DNA from: Paenibacillus sp. yr247
GTDB lineage: Bacteria > Bacillota > Bacilli > Paenibacillales > NBRC-103111
DNA length: 64,000 bases
Assembly (NCBI RefSeq): GCF_900103825.1
Contig: NZ_FNIF01000001.1
Coordinates: forward strand, 620,001 to 684,000
Reading direction: 5' to 3'
Shown here: in pieces, positions 28,026-36,431 of the stretch
How positions within the stretch are numbered: position 1 is the first letter of the stretch
Layout of the letters: each line of letters begins with the position of its first letter
Position numbers and translations under genes: made by a program
The notes under the pieces: generated by a model
Databases searched by the model: none
What the model saw: only the letters and a program-made list of their open reading frames with translations
What the model was told of the DNA's origin: nothing

Positions 28026-28676
28026 ATGGTATACGTAGCACCTTCTATTTTATCAGCCAACTTCGCTAAACTTGGTGAAGAGATTAAGGAAGCTGAGCTT
28101 GGCGGAGCAGACTGGATTCATGTGGATGTCATGGATGGCCATTTTGTGCCGAATATCACGATTGGTCCACTTGTTGTTGAAGCGATACGTCCGATGACTA
28201 AGCTGCCGCTTGACGTCCATTTAATGATTGAGCAGCCTGACCGCTATATCCCTGATTTCGTCAAAGCGGGCGCGGATCTGATTTCCGTTCATGTGGAAGC
28301 TTGTACCCATCTGCATCGAACGCTTCATCTGATTAAGCAAAGCGGTGTCAAAGCAGGGGTTGTGCTTAATCCTGCAACCCCGATTTCTTTGATTGAACAT
28401 GTGCTGGACGAGCAGCTGGATCTCGTGCTCATTATGACGGTCAATCCTGGCTTCGGCGGGCAAGCGTTCATTCCTGGTATGCTGAACAAAATTCGCGCCT
28501 TGCGTGAGCAAGCGAACGCCAAGGGGCTCAGCGGGCTTCATATTGAAGTGGACGGCGGTATTAACGAGGTGACGGCTCGCCAGGTGGCGGAAGCTGGAGC
28601 CGATGTGTTGGTTGCCGGGAATGCCGTATTCGGGCAGTCTGATCGTGCTGAGGCTATCAAGCGAATTCGCGGGTAG
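28026..28676 (+). CDS. rpe: Ribulose-phosphate 3-epimerase
   Basis: A 216-residue TIM-barrel enzyme interconverting ribulose-5-phosphate and xylulose-5-phosphate in the pentose phosphate pathway. Recognised by [48 protein letters not shown] and EVDGGI, which together supply the metal ligands and phosphate site. It begins 5 bp after rsgA and belongs to the same operon. Confidence 0.96.
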   Translation: MVYVAPSILSANFAKLGEEIKEAELGGADWIHVDVMDGHFVPNITIGPLVVEAIRPMTKLPLDVHLMIEQPDRYIPDFVKAGADLISVHVEACTHLHRTLHLIKQSGVKAGVVLNPATPISLIEHVLDEQLDLVLIMTVNPGFGGQAFIPGMLNKIRALREQANAKGLSGLHIEVDGGINEVTARQVAEAGADVLVAGNAVFGQSDRAEAIKRIRG

Positions 28677-28690
28677 AGGGGGCGAGGACG

Positions 28691-28936
28691 ATGAGATTTC
28701 TCTGGTTATTTATGTATAGTGTTCTTTGTGGAGTGCTGTTGACATGCTTTTCCAATATACACGATATTTCGAAGTACATATTCTCACTTGGCGCCTTGTA
28801 TGTCGGGATACGATTCTTCCGCCGGTTTGAGCAAGTTGGATATCGCGTTTGGTTCATCATTGCTGCCGTGCTCTTATATTTTATATTCAGCTTAAGTGTT
28901 GCGCTTTACACCCAGATGGGCATAACTACAACCTAG
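28691..28936 (+). CDS. Small hypothetical membrane protein
   Basis: An 81-residue protein with three hydrophobic segments (about 3-20, 28-43, 54-75) and no recognised family. GAGGGGGCGAGG precedes ATG 28691. It is the last gene of the prpC-prkC-rsgA-rpe operon and lies where B. subtilis has thiN, which is absent here. A strong terminator follows. Confidence 0.65.
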   Translation: MRFLWLFMYSVLCGVLLTCFSNIHDISKYIFSLGALYVGIRFFRRFEQVGYRVWFIIAAVLLYFIFSLSVALYTQMGITTT

Positions 28937-28948
28937 CCGCATACATAT

Positions 28949-28984
28949 AGTTACAAGAGTGAAGCGCTCTTGTAACTTTTTTTG
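28949..28984 (+). terminator. Terminator closing the rlmN-rpe operon
   Basis: An 11-bp perfect stem (AGTTACAAGAG and its complement) with a 7-nt loop and a seven-T run. Confidence 0.92.
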
Positions 28985-29085
28985 CTTTCTGGAAGCGAAT
29001 TTATGGGAGAAAGTAAATTAGAAGGTACTTTTTTACGGTCGGGGCATATACTGTTGTAACAATGCTAACGACAGTTATACAACTA

Positions 29086-29210
29086 GTGAAGCTTACGACG
29101 AAGTTTTCTCCGAAAACTCTAAGCCTAATGCTCACGAAGTCAGTTTTCTGACGAAAACTCGAAGCGAATGCTTACGAAGTCAGTTTTCTGACGAAAACTA
29201 TAAGGAGGGG
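29086..29210 (+). repeat. Tandem hairpin repeats upstream of spoVM
   Basis: Three related units lie directly before the spoVM ribosome binding site. Units 2 and 3 are about 40 bp apart and nearly identical (each with CGAAGTCAGTTTTCTGACG). All three contain a 7-bp AGTTTTC/GAAAACT hairpin (29102-29118, 29142-29159, 29182-29199). The last unit abuts TAAGGAGGGG. A related pair precedes asp23 (29829-29905). Confidence 0.85.
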
Positions 29211-29216
29211 TAGAGA

Positions 29217-29297
29217 ATGAAGTTCTACACAATCAAACTACCAAGATTTTTGGGTGGATTCGTGAAAGCCGTACTTAATACCTTTAGTAAAAACTAG
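29217..29297 (+). CDS. spoVM: Stage V sporulation protein SpoVM
   Basis: A 26-codon gene whose product begins MKFYTIKLPRFLGG and ends TFSKN, matching the tiny amphipathic SpoVM peptide of B. subtilis almost position by position, including the helix-breaking Pro-9. SpoVM senses the convex forespore membrane and anchors the SpoIVA ATPase to start coat assembly. AAGGAGGGG lies 6 nt upstream of the ATG. Its place between rpe and rpmB is the same as in Bacillus. Confidence 0.95.
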   Translation: MKFYTIKLPRFLGGFVKAVLNTFSKN

Positions 29298-29333
29298 GCA
29301 AACACATATTTATTCCATTTCCCCCAGAAATGC

Positions 29334-29360
29334 AAAAAAAGCACCGGTAAGGTGCTTTTT
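29334..29360 (+). terminator. Bidirectional terminator between spoVM and rpmB
   Basis: A 10-bp perfect stem, AAAAAGCACC and its complement, with a GGTAA loop and A/T runs on both sides. It serves both converging genes. Confidence 0.9.
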
Positions 29361-29394
29361 GTCTTTCTAATAATAAAATGTAAGTGTTCGAAAA

Positions 29395-29583
29395 TTAAAC
29401 GCGAGCCACTTTACCGGATTTCAACGCACGAGTACTTACGTAAACCCGTTTTGGTTTACCATCAACGAGGATGCGAACCTTTTGAACGTTAACTCCCCAA
29501 GTACGCTTGTTTTTATTGTTAGCGTGGGACACGTGATTTCCTGAACCTGGACTTTTACCTGTAATGAAACATTTGCGGGACAT
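29395..29583 (-). CDS. rpmB: 50S ribosomal protein L28
   Basis: A 62-residue L28 ([20 protein letters not shown]..., ending SGKVARV). It contains only one Cys, so it is the zinc-free form. GGAGGTG lies 7 nt upstream of the ATG at 29583. Longer in-frame extensions upstream do not resemble L28 and are excluded. Confidence 0.96.
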   Translation of the reverse strand: MSRKCFITGKSPGSGNHVSHANNKNKRTWGVNVQKVRILVDGKPKRVYVSTRALKSGKVARV

Positions 29584-29713
29584 GTTTGACACCTCCTTCG
29601 GCAGTATACAAAGCAGCCTGGGTGGCAAGCCTAAGCTTGACATGACAGCTTTCCTCAAATTTAGACTTTGCTTCTTGCGATTCATGTTATAACCAGCAAA
29701 AACACACTTAGAT

Positions 29714-29743
29714 ATAATAGCATAGCAAAAGGAGCCTAGTCAA
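29714..29743 (-). promoter_or_regulatory. rpmB promoter
   Basis: Read on the minus strand: TTGACT (29743-29738), an 18-bp spacer and TATTAT (29719-29714). It leaves a 5' leader of about 120 nt before rpmB. Confidence 0.65.
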
Positions 29744-29828
29744 CGAATTACCTTCATTTTTGTCGTTTATTTATTCAGTATGTTATAGTACAATGAAGAT
29801 TAGCCCACATTCCAAGTACATAGTAAAT

Positions 29829-29905
29829 GACGATAAGAAGTCGATTTTGCTAAAGCAAAGCAGGAACGGGAATGCTTACAAAGTTAGTCTTGCTAAAGCG
29901 AAACT
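29829..29905 (+). repeat. Hairpin repeats upstream of asp23
   Basis: Two units related to those before spoVM: one around TTTTGCTAAAGCAAA (about 29843-29859) and one with AATGCTTACAAAGT followed by a TTGCTAAAGCGAA hairpin (29871-29905). The second abuts GAAGGAG, the asp23 ribosome binding site. The remaining gap between the rpmB promoter and this repeat shows no gene. Confidence 0.75.
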
Positions 29906-29923
29906 TGAAGGAGTTGTTAGATA

Positions 29924-30283
29924 ATGCCAATTGAACTCACAACCGAGTATGGAAAAGTGTATATTACCAATGAAGTGATTTCAACTCTGGCGGGATCCGC
30001 TGCGTTAGATTGTTATGGACTTGTTGGCATGGCATCCAGAAAGCAACTGAAAGACGGTATAGCTGAATTGCTAGGCCGGGACAATTTAAGCCGCGGTGTC
30101 GAAGTTCGTCGAGAGAATGAGCGACTCGAAATTGATCTTTATATTATTGTCAGCTATGGAACCAAAATATCCGTAGTCGCAGGTAATGTCCAAACGAAAG
30201 TCAAATATATTTTAAATGAAGTTGTAGGGCTTCACGTGGACGATGTGAACATCTTTGTTCAGGGCGTTCGTGTAGCCAAATAA
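29924..30283 (+). CDS. yloU: Asp23/Gls24 family envelope stress protein
   Basis: A 119-residue Asp23-family protein (YloU). Staphylococcal Asp23 sits at the membrane and is among the most abundant alkaline-stress proteins. Family features are the YGKVYITNEVISTLAG start, the CYGLVGMAS segment and the VDDVNIFVQGVRV end. It precedes the fatty acid kinase gene fakA, as in most Firmicutes, pointing to a role in the membrane or lipid state. Confidence 0.93.
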   Translation: MPIELTTEYGKVYITNEVISTLAGSAALDCYGLVGMASRKQLKDGIAELLGRDNLSRGVEVRRENERLEIDLYIIVSYGTKISVVAGNVQTKVKYILNEVVGLHVDDVNIFVQGVRVAK

Positions 30284-30313
30284 GAGCCCGTATAACCAGG
30301 AAGGGGAATCACT

Positions 30314-32050
30314 TTGAGTAAGCGCTTTATTTCAATAAATGGAAATGACTTCACTGCCATGGTCTTGGCGGGTGCGGATAGCCTTCGCAGAAATGTAGAT
30401 AAGGTTAATGGATTGAACGTTTTCCCTGTACCCGACGGAGATACCGGCACCAACATGAATTTAACACTCACGGCAGGTTGTGAGGAACTGAAAAAGAAGC
30501 CATCCTCTCATATTGGGAAAGCAGCTGATGCATTGTCCAAAGGGTTACTGATGGGCGCCAGAGGCAACTCGGGGGTTATTCTGTCACAGCTGTTTCGCGG
30601 ATTCGCGAAGCATGTGCATGATCTCGAGAATGTAAATGTACAGCAATTTGCAGCAGCGCTGCAGCAAGGTGTAGAGACAGCTTACAAAGCTGTTGTGAAA
30701 CCGGTAGAAGGCACGATTTTGACAGTGTCTAAAGAAGCAGCTAAGCATGCCACACAGTATAGACGCGGAGGCGATCTGCTCGATCTCATGCAGGAGGTTT
30801 TGAGCAAAGCGAAGGAAGCCCTCGCCAGAACGCCTGAGCAGCTTGCTGTGCTTAAGCAGGTCGGTGTGGTAGATGCGGGCGGTCAAGGACTAGTATGCGT
30901 CTATGAAGGCTTTGTAACGGCGTTAAACGGTGGTCTGGTTCAAGTAGATGATGACTATGCTACGATGGATACGAGACTGGATGCGGTTTCCCTCGTTCCC
31001 GGCATGAATCTGGCAAAGGAAGTGCATGCACATCTTCCAGCACAAGCACATTTGGCTACGGAAGATATTGAATTCGGATATTGCACAGAATTTATGCTGA
31101 CTATTGCTCCAGGCAAGGTCAAAGGACTTATTTTTGATGAGGGCACGTTCCGGGATCAACTGAGCAAGTTGGGGGATTCTCTGCTTGTTGTAGCCGATGA
31201 CGAGCTGGTGAAGGTACATATTCACGCCGAATACCCTGGTGAAGTTATGAACCAAGCGATGAATTACGGTGCTCTGAGCCGTATCAAAATTGAAAATATG
31301 CGCGATCAGCATTCACATATATTGGAAGATATGACCGTAGGGTACGAAGCTCCTGTTTCCATTGCTGCCACAGAGGCATCTGCACCGAGCAAACCTTATG
31401 GCTTTGTTGCGGTCGCACTGGGTGATGGCATTACGGATATTTTTTCCAGTGTGGGCGTCGATGTCGTTTTGTCCGGTGGTCAGACGATGAATCCAAGCAC
31501 AGAGGATATTGTGAATGCCGTTAACCGCATTGATGCGGAAACGATATATGTACTGCCGAACAATTCCAATATTATTTTGGCGGCGCAGCAAGCTGTTGAG
31601 CTAGTAGACAATAAAACGCTTATTGTGATCCCATCCAAATCGATTCCGCAAGGTCTTGCAGCCATTCTGGCTTTCCAAGAAAAGGCGGATGCCAAGGCAA
31701 ATACGGAAGCCATGAATGAATCACTTCGACGTGTGAAATCCGGCCAAGTTACTTACGCTGTGCGTGATACGAACATGGACGGTATCGACATCAAGCAGGG
31801 GCATTTTATTGGCATCCAAGATGGTCGTATTGTTTCTTCGCAGCCGAGTCTAATGGACGCTTGTAAGAAGCTGCTGGAGGAAATGATTGAAGAAAGCAGC
31901 GAAATCGTCACCATACTCACAGGAGCAGATGCCAAAGAGGAAGAGACGGAGGAGCTGGAAGCTTTCATTCAGGCAATCTATCCCGAAATGGAAGTCGAGC
32001 TTCATCCTGGTGGACAGCCTTTGTATGCGTACCTGTTCTCTGTTGAGTAA
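30314..32050 (+). CDS. fakA: Fatty acid kinase FakA (DAK2-domain, YloV)
   Basis: A 578-residue protein. An N-terminal DhaL/DAK2 ATP-binding domain (about 1-205) carries NVFPVPDGDTGTNMNLT with the Mg-binding Asp residues and GARGNSGVILSQ. A DegV-like C-terminal part (about 310-578) follows. FakA phosphorylates exogenous fatty acid held by a FakB (DegV) carrier, feeding acyl-phosphate to PlsY/PlsX. It starts at TTG 30314 after GGAAGGGGAATC. The next gene encodes a candidate FakB. Confidence 0.93.
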   Translation: MSKRFISINGNDFTAMVLAGADSLRRNVDKVNGLNVFPVPDGDTGTNMNLTLTAGCEELKKKPSSHIGKAADALSKGLLMGARGNSGVILSQLFRGFAKHVHDLENVNVQQFAAALQQGVETAYKAVVKPVEGTILTVSKEAAKHATQYRRGGDLLDLMQEVLSKAKEALARTPEQLAVLKQVGVVDAGGQGLVCVYEGFVTALNGGLVQVDDDYATMDTRLDAVSLVPGMNLAKEVHAHLPAQAHLATEDIEFGYCTEFMLTIAPGKVKGLIFDEGTFRDQLSKLGDSLLVVADDELVKVHIHAEYPGEVMNQAMNYGALSRIKIENMRDQHSHILEDMTVGYEAPVSIAATEASAPSKPYGFVAVALGDGITDIFSSVGVDVVLSGGQTMNPSTEDIVNAVNRIDAETIYVLPNNSNIILAAQQAVELVDNKTLIVIPSKSIPQGLAAILAFQEKADAKANTEAMNESLRRVKSGQVTYAVRDTNMDGIDIKQGHFIGIQDGRIVSSQPSLMDACKKLLEEMIEESSEIVTILTGADAKEEETEELEAFIQAIYPEMEVELHPGGQPLYAYLFSVE

Positions 32051-32097
32051 ATGCTAGCATCGCAGTCTAGTAAATTCGGGAAATGGAGTGAGCCCTG

Positions 32098-32955
32098 TTG
32101 ACAAACATTCGTATCGTAACGGACAGCACGGCCGACATACCTTTGGCACTTAGGCAAGAGCTTAATATCGAGATGGTGCCCCTTAAGATACATTTTGGAG
32201 ATGAAGAATATTTAGATACGGTGACGCTGCAGTCCGAGGAGTTTTATCCGAAGTTGACCTCGTCACCTCATTTCCCCAGAACTTCACAGCCGTCTCCTGC
32301 GGAGTTTCTGGACTTATATCAGAGCCTGCTAGAAGAGCCGAATACGGAGATTATCTCGATTCATTTGGCTTCAGTGCTAAGCGGAACGTACCAGTCAGCC
32401 CTGCTGGCCTCCACGATGCTGGAGGACTTGTCAGACAAGGTTCATGTGTTCGATTCCCGCTCGGCTTCTTATGGGATTGGCGCTCTTGCTGTAGCTGCTG
32501 CGCAAGCAGCTAAGGCGGGGCAAAGTGTAGATGAGATTTTAGAGTTAGTACGAAAGATGAGAGAGAACTTTTACATATACTTCCTCGTAGATACGCTAGA
32601 ATTTCTGCAAAAAGGCGGAAGAATCGGCAAAGCATCGGCTCTTTTCGGTTCTCTACTGAACATTAAGCCCATTCTTTCTTTGGATCGAGAGGGTGAAGTA
32701 GTTGCCATCGATAAGGTTCGCGGTCACAAAAAAGCGATTGCGCGAATTCTAGAGCTGTTGGCTGCGGATGTATCGGGCCGCAGTATCCGCAGTTTACATA
32801 TTGCTCATGCAAACAATTTGGAAGGCGCGGAGCTGTTGCGTGAGGCCATCGTGCAGCAATTTGTTGTGCAGCATGTGGACTATATCACACTCGGGCCTGT
32901 GATTGGCGCACACGCCGGACCAGGGACGATCGCAGCGTTCGTTAATACGGTATAA
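32098..32955 (+). CDS. DegV family fatty-acid-binding protein (candidate FakB)
   Basis: A 285-residue DegV protein. DSTADIP near the N-terminus, SVLSGTYQSA (about 95), DSRSAS and the FLQKGGRIGKA stretch are family hallmarks; the Thr/Ser residues hold the fatty acid carboxylate. DegV proteins present fatty acid to FakA. Start TTG 32098 follows TGGAGTGAG. It lies between fakA and recG with short gaps, so it is probably in the fakA operon. Which chain length it binds cannot be read from sequence. Confidence 0.9.
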   Translation: MTNIRIVTDSTADIPLALRQELNIEMVPLKIHFGDEEYLDTVTLQSEEFYPKLTSSPHFPRTSQPSPAEFLDLYQSLLEEPNTEIISIHLASVLSGTYQSALLASTMLEDLSDKVHVFDSRSASYGIGALAVAAAQAAKAGQSVDEILELVRKMRENFYIYFLVDTLEFLQKGGRIGKASALFGSLLNIKPILSLDREGEVVAIDKVRGHKKAIARILELLAADVSGRSIRSLHIAHANNLEGAELLREAIVQQFVVQHVDYITLGPVIGAHAGPGTIAAFVNTV

Positions 32956-32959
32956 GGGT

Positions 32960-35005
32960 ATGGATTTGAATCAATTCGAAGTACGCGAAGTCCATGGAGT
33001 TGGCGCTCAGAAGGCACTTGAGCTGAACTCCATGGGCATTTTTACGGTTATGGATTTACTGGAATATGTGCCGTTCCGTTATGAAGATTACACGGTACGT
33101 GATCTAGCTAGCGTGAAGGACGGCGACCGCGTCACGGTGAAGGGATACATCATCGGTGAGCCGGTGCTGCAGCGCTACAGCGGCAAGTCTCGGCTATCCT
33201 GCAAGGTGATGGTCGATGAATTCCTGCTGACGGCGGTGTGGTTTAACCGCCACTTCTTGAAGGACCGCTTGCGGCCGCAGCAGGAGATTATACTGACCGG
33301 CAAATGGGATGGCAAACGTAGGCAAATGAGCGTGTCCGATTCCGAGTTTCCCGGACAAGGCGATTCGAATACCGGCACCATACAGCCGGTTTATTCGGTT
33401 GCAGGCTCCATTACGCAAAAGTGGATGCGTAAGGTCATTCAGCAGGCGCTGACGCAGTACAGCGCCATGATCAGTGAAGTGCTGCCGGCTGGTCTTACCG
33501 GCAGATATGGGTTTATGCCGCGCAGCAAGGCGCTGGCTGTCATCCACACGCCGAGCGGTGTGGAGGAAGGCGCGCAGGCGCGCAGGCGCATGGTGTATGA
33601 GGAGCTGTTCCTTTTCCAGCTCAAGCTCCAGGCTTACCGCGCCGTGACGCGCAGCCGCGCAGACGGGCTGAAGCAGCAGGTGGATTTGCCTGCTGTCCGC
33701 GCCTTCGTGCGCGCACTCCCCTTCCAGCTGACGGAGTCGCAGAAGAAGGTCGTGGGCGAGCTCCTGCACGATATGCAGGAGCCGTACAGTATGAACCGAC
33801 TGCTGCAAGGAGATGTCGGTGCAGGAAAGACGATCGTCGCGGCCATAGGTCTGTATGCGACAGTAAAGGCCGGCTACCAAGGCGCGTTGATGGTGCCGAC
33901 GGAGATTCTGGCCGAGCAGCACAAGCGCTCGCTCGACAGCTTGTTCGAGCCCTACGGGCTGCAGGTTGCGCTGCTGACAGGCAGCTCAACCGACCGCCAG
34001 CGGCGGGATTTACTCGCCTCCTTGCAGATGGGAATGATCGACGTGCTTGTCGGCACGCATGCTCTCATCCAAGAGGACGTCTACTTCCGCCAGCTGGGCC
34101 TGGTGGTGACAGACGAGCAGCACCGCTTCGGGGTGAACCAGCGCAGCATTCTGCGGCGCAAGGGCATGAACCCTGACGTGCTTACGATGACGGCGACGCC
34201 GATCCCGCGCACGCTGGCGATTACAGCCTTCGGCGACATGGACGTTTCGACGCTGCGTGAGCTGCCGAAGGGGCGCAAGCCGATCAAGACGTACGCGGTC
34301 CAGCATTCCATGCTGGAGCGTGTGCTCGGCTTCATCCAGCGCGAGGTCGCGGCTGGTCGGCAGGCGTATGTCATTTGTCCGCTCATCGAAGAGTCGGACA
34401 AGCTGGACGTGCAGAATGCCATCGACGTCCACATTCAGCTGCAGCAGCATTTTCCGCAAATGCGAATCGGCCTGCTGCACGGGCGAATGAGCGCGCAGGA
34501 GAAGGAAGCGATCATGCGCGCATTCAAGGAAGGGACCGTGGAGGCGCTCGTGTCAACCACGGTGATCGAAGTTGGCGTGGACGTGCCGAACGCCACGCTG
34601 ATGGTGATCTACGACGCCGACCGCTTCGGCCTATCGCAGCTTCATCAGCTGCGTGGGCGGGTTGGCCGCGGCGAGCACCAGTCCTTCTGCGTGCTCATCG
34701 CCGACCCCAAGACCGAGGTCGGCAAGGAGCGCATGAAGGCGATGACAGACACGACCGACGGCTTCGAGATTGCCCGGCGCGATCTAGAACTGCGCGGGCC
34801 GGGGGACTTTTTCGGCACGAAGCAGAGCGGGCTTCCTGAGTTCCGAATCGCAGACATGATGGCGGACTTCGAAGTCATGGAGCAGGCGCGCGATGACGTG
34901 GCTGAGCTCGTCGGCGATTCCTCCTTTTGGACGGGCGCCGCATTCATACCGCTGAGAGCCTACTTGCAGCGTTCCCATATTTTTGATAGCGAAGTGCTAG
35001 ACTAG
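32960..35005 (+). CDS. recG: ATP-dependent DNA helicase RecG
   Basis: A 681-residue RecG that reverses stalled forks and unwinds branched DNA and R-loops. It has an N-terminal wedge/OB domain (about 1-170), Walker A GDVGAGKTIVA (about 284), DEQHRFG box (about 384), TATPIPRTLA and the QLRGRVGRG motif VI. ATG 32960 is preceded by AAGGG right after the degV stop. The stretch 33.5-34.95 kb is roughly 60% G+C in lines counted by hand, well above nearby genes. Confidence 0.95.
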   Translation: MDLNQFEVREVHGVGAQKALELNSMGIFTVMDLLEYVPFRYEDYTVRDLASVKDGDRVTVKGYIIGEPVLQRYSGKSRLSCKVMVDEFLLTAVWFNRHFLKDRLRPQQEIILTGKWDGKRRQMSVSDSEFPGQGDSNTGTIQPVYSVAGSITQKWMRKVIQQALTQYSAMISEVLPAGLTGRYGFMPRSKALAVIHTPSGVEEGAQARRRMVYEELFLFQLKLQAYRAVTRSRADGLKQQVDLPAVRAFVRALPFQLTESQKKVVGELLHDMQEPYSMNRLLQGDVGAGKTIVAAIGLYATVKAGYQGALMVPTEILAEQHKRSLDSLFEPYGLQVALLTGSSTDRQRRDLLASLQMGMIDVLVGTHALIQEDVYFRQLGLVVTDEQHRFGVNQRSILRRKGMNPDVLTMTATPIPRTLAITAFGDMDVSTLRELPKGRKPIKTYAVQHSMLERVLGFIQREVAAGRQAYVICPLIEESDKLDVQNAIDVHIQLQQHFPQMRIGLLHGRMSAQEKEAIMRAFKEGTVEALVSTTVIEVGVDVPNATLMVIYDADRFGLSQLHQLRGRVGRGEHQSFCVLIADPKTEVGKERMKAMTDTTDGFEIARRDLELRGPGDFFGTKQSGLPEFRIADMMADFEVMEQARDDVAELVGDSSFWTGAAFIPLRAYLQRSHIFDSEVLD

Positions 35006-35142
35006 TAGGCAGCTATCTACGATGCTTTGATACATATTGACCACATGCCCGTTCGCTTTTAAGATTGATAGTAGAATTTACAAACGCGCTCGTCCTTAAA
35101 GACGGGGTAGCCGTTTATCCTTGGAAACGAGGTGTGCCGAAT

Positions 35143-35409
35143 TTGACTTATTTTCTGGTTTATTTACTGCTGATGAATATCGCTACGTTCATAGAAATGG
35201 GACATGACAAGGGACAAGCCAAAAAAGGCGGCCGCAGAGTGCCTGAGAAACGGCTCTTTATACTGGCTGCTCTCGGTGGCGGGATTGGCGGTTGGCTCGG
35301 TATGCGGGTATGGCGTCATAAGACGAAACATACCTCATTCGTCATTGGCATGCCGCTGCTTGTTGCGCTAAATAGCCTATGCGTCATCATGATCGCGATT
35401 TATATGTAG
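35143..35409 (+). CDS. DUF1294 membrane protein
   Basis: A protein of about 88 residues: a first hydrophobic helix (YFLVYLLLMNIATFIEM), a DKGQAKKGGRRVPEKRLF linker, then LGGGIGGWLGMRVWRHKTKH and a last helix. This is the DUF1294 pattern; the function is unknown. TTG 35143 is preferred because CGAGGTG (35129-35135) lies just upstream and the family normally begins here. An in-frame extension upstream lacks a ribosome site. Confidence 0.8.
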   Translation: MTYFLVYLLLMNIATFIEMGHDKGQAKKGGRRVPEKRLFILAALGGGIGGWLGMRVWRHKTKHTSFVIGMPLLVALNSLCVIMIAIYM

Positions 35410-35539
35410 TCATAGCAAAATGGACAGGAGACAGTTACCGACAGCGGTAGCTGTTTCTTGTTTTATACAGGGGCTCGAGTCAAGTTTGCGTACGTTCAGT
35501 CATATGATAGATGCATGACGTGTTATCGGAGGTACGAAC

Positions 35540-35827
35540 ATGAGTTATCAACAATATGGCATCGATCCTGCGTTGGTAGAGCGCGTAAAGTTCAAGATGA
35601 AAAATCCAGAGATCAAAGAACGCATTAAAATGCTGCTGCAGGGCGTTACGAAGGCTGATTTACAAAATCATACGAAGGTTGCGCGCTTAATAGGGCTTGC
35701 CGCTGGCATTTTCGGTGAGAAGCTGAGTGGGAGCCAAACCACCCAAATCCTGGAGTTTATTCTTGCACAAAAGATTGATCCTTCCAACACCTTTCACTTG
35801 ATCAAACTATGGTCCATGTTTCGATAA
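35540..35827 (+). CDS. spoVIF: Probable stage VI sporulation protein F
   Basis: A 95-residue soluble helical protein. The middle (TKVARLIGLAAGIFGEKLSGSQTTQILEFILAQKIDP) resembles the SpoVIF family, which helps assemble GerE-dependent coat proteins in late sporulation. The N-terminus differs from the B. subtilis protein. ATG 35540 follows ATCGGAGG. It is monocistronic, with a terminator after it. The match is by remembered pattern only. Confidence 0.6.
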   Translation: MSYQQYGIDPALVERVKFKMKNPEIKERIKMLLQGVTKADLQNHTKVARLIGLAAGIFGEKLSGSQTTQILEFILAQKIDPSNTFHLIKLWSMFR

Positions 35828-35836
35828 GGTAAACAG

Positions 35837-35886
35837 AAAGCGCCACTTATAGGGCCGGAGATGCCCTGTTAGGTGGCGTTTTTTTT
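35837..35886 (+). terminator. Terminator after the spoVIF-like gene
   Basis: An imperfect long hairpin closed by CGCCAC/GTGGCG, followed by a nine-T run. Confidence 0.85.
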
Positions 35887-35989
35887 GAATGCTAGGCATC
35901 TATCATTCAACCGGACCTTCAGAAATACGACTACCCCATCGAGTTCCTTCATGAAAGGAGCCCATTTTTTTGTTTCCAAAAAAATTCAC

Positions 35990-36042
35990 TTGCATAACGA
36001 ATACGTGTTCGGTATATAATAAGTAACACGAATATATGTTCG
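35990..36042 (+). promoter_or_regulatory. SOS promoter with two LexA boxes
   Basis: TTGCAT (35990-35995), a 17-bp spacer and TATATA (36013-36018) form the promoter. LexA box 1, CGAATACGTGTTCG (35998-36011), fills the spacer; box 2, CGAATATATGTTCG (36029-36042), covers the start region. Each differs from the Firmicute consensus CGAACATATGTTCG mainly at one core base. Bound LexA would block both RNA polymerase binding and escape, so the downstream operon should be damage-inducible. Confidence 0.85.
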
Positions 36043-36059
36043 CATATGGTGGTGGGAAT

Positions 36060-36431
36060 ATGAGTGTTAGTTCAAGAATTGAGACAGAAGAGGATGTTCA
36101 AATTATCAAAGAATACACGCTGCTGCCCATTTTGCTCGATATGCTGGCAAGGGATATGGAGGAGCTCAAGGTTTATAAGGATAAGATCGTGTACAATCAT
36201 ATTCTTTTTTATCTCAGAGAGGTTGAGACCGCAATTTATCCCCAATTACAAAGTATTAAGAGCAAGATGAAGCAACGAGATATTAAAGTCATCCATACTG
36301 AAATGAATGCATTAGGTATTAACGTAGAGTATAAAGTTCGAGGCTACATCCATCATTTCACGATGCTTCGCAGCTTGGTCAAGGCTGAGCTTATGACCAC
36401 GCTTATGAATATGCGGGGGGGATTACGGTGA
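36060..36431 (+). CDS. SOS operon protein 1, polymerase-associated helical protein
   Basis: A 123-residue, mostly helical protein of unknown function. From residue about 15 it aligns with the third gene of this operon: EYTLLPILLDML against DYVLLPLMHGMI, KSKMKQRDI against KTKMMQRRI, VEYKVRGY against YRYACRGH, then KAELM against RAEIS. ATG 36060 follows GGTGGTGGG, and its stop overlaps the polymerase start (GTGA). The LexA promoter lies just upstream. A role as polymerase cofactor or regulator is inferred from context. Confidence 0.8.
   Translation: MSVSSRIETEEDVQIIKEYTLLPILLDMLARDMEELKVYKDKIVYNHILFYLREVETAIYPQLQSIKSKMKQRDIKVIHTEMNALGINVEYKVRGYIHHFTMLRSLVKAELMTTLMNMRGGLR

Noticed and set aside
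33194-33989. Long reverse-strand open frames inside recG
   Set aside because: They are shadows caused by the GC-rich recG sequence; the forward frame carries every helicase motif.
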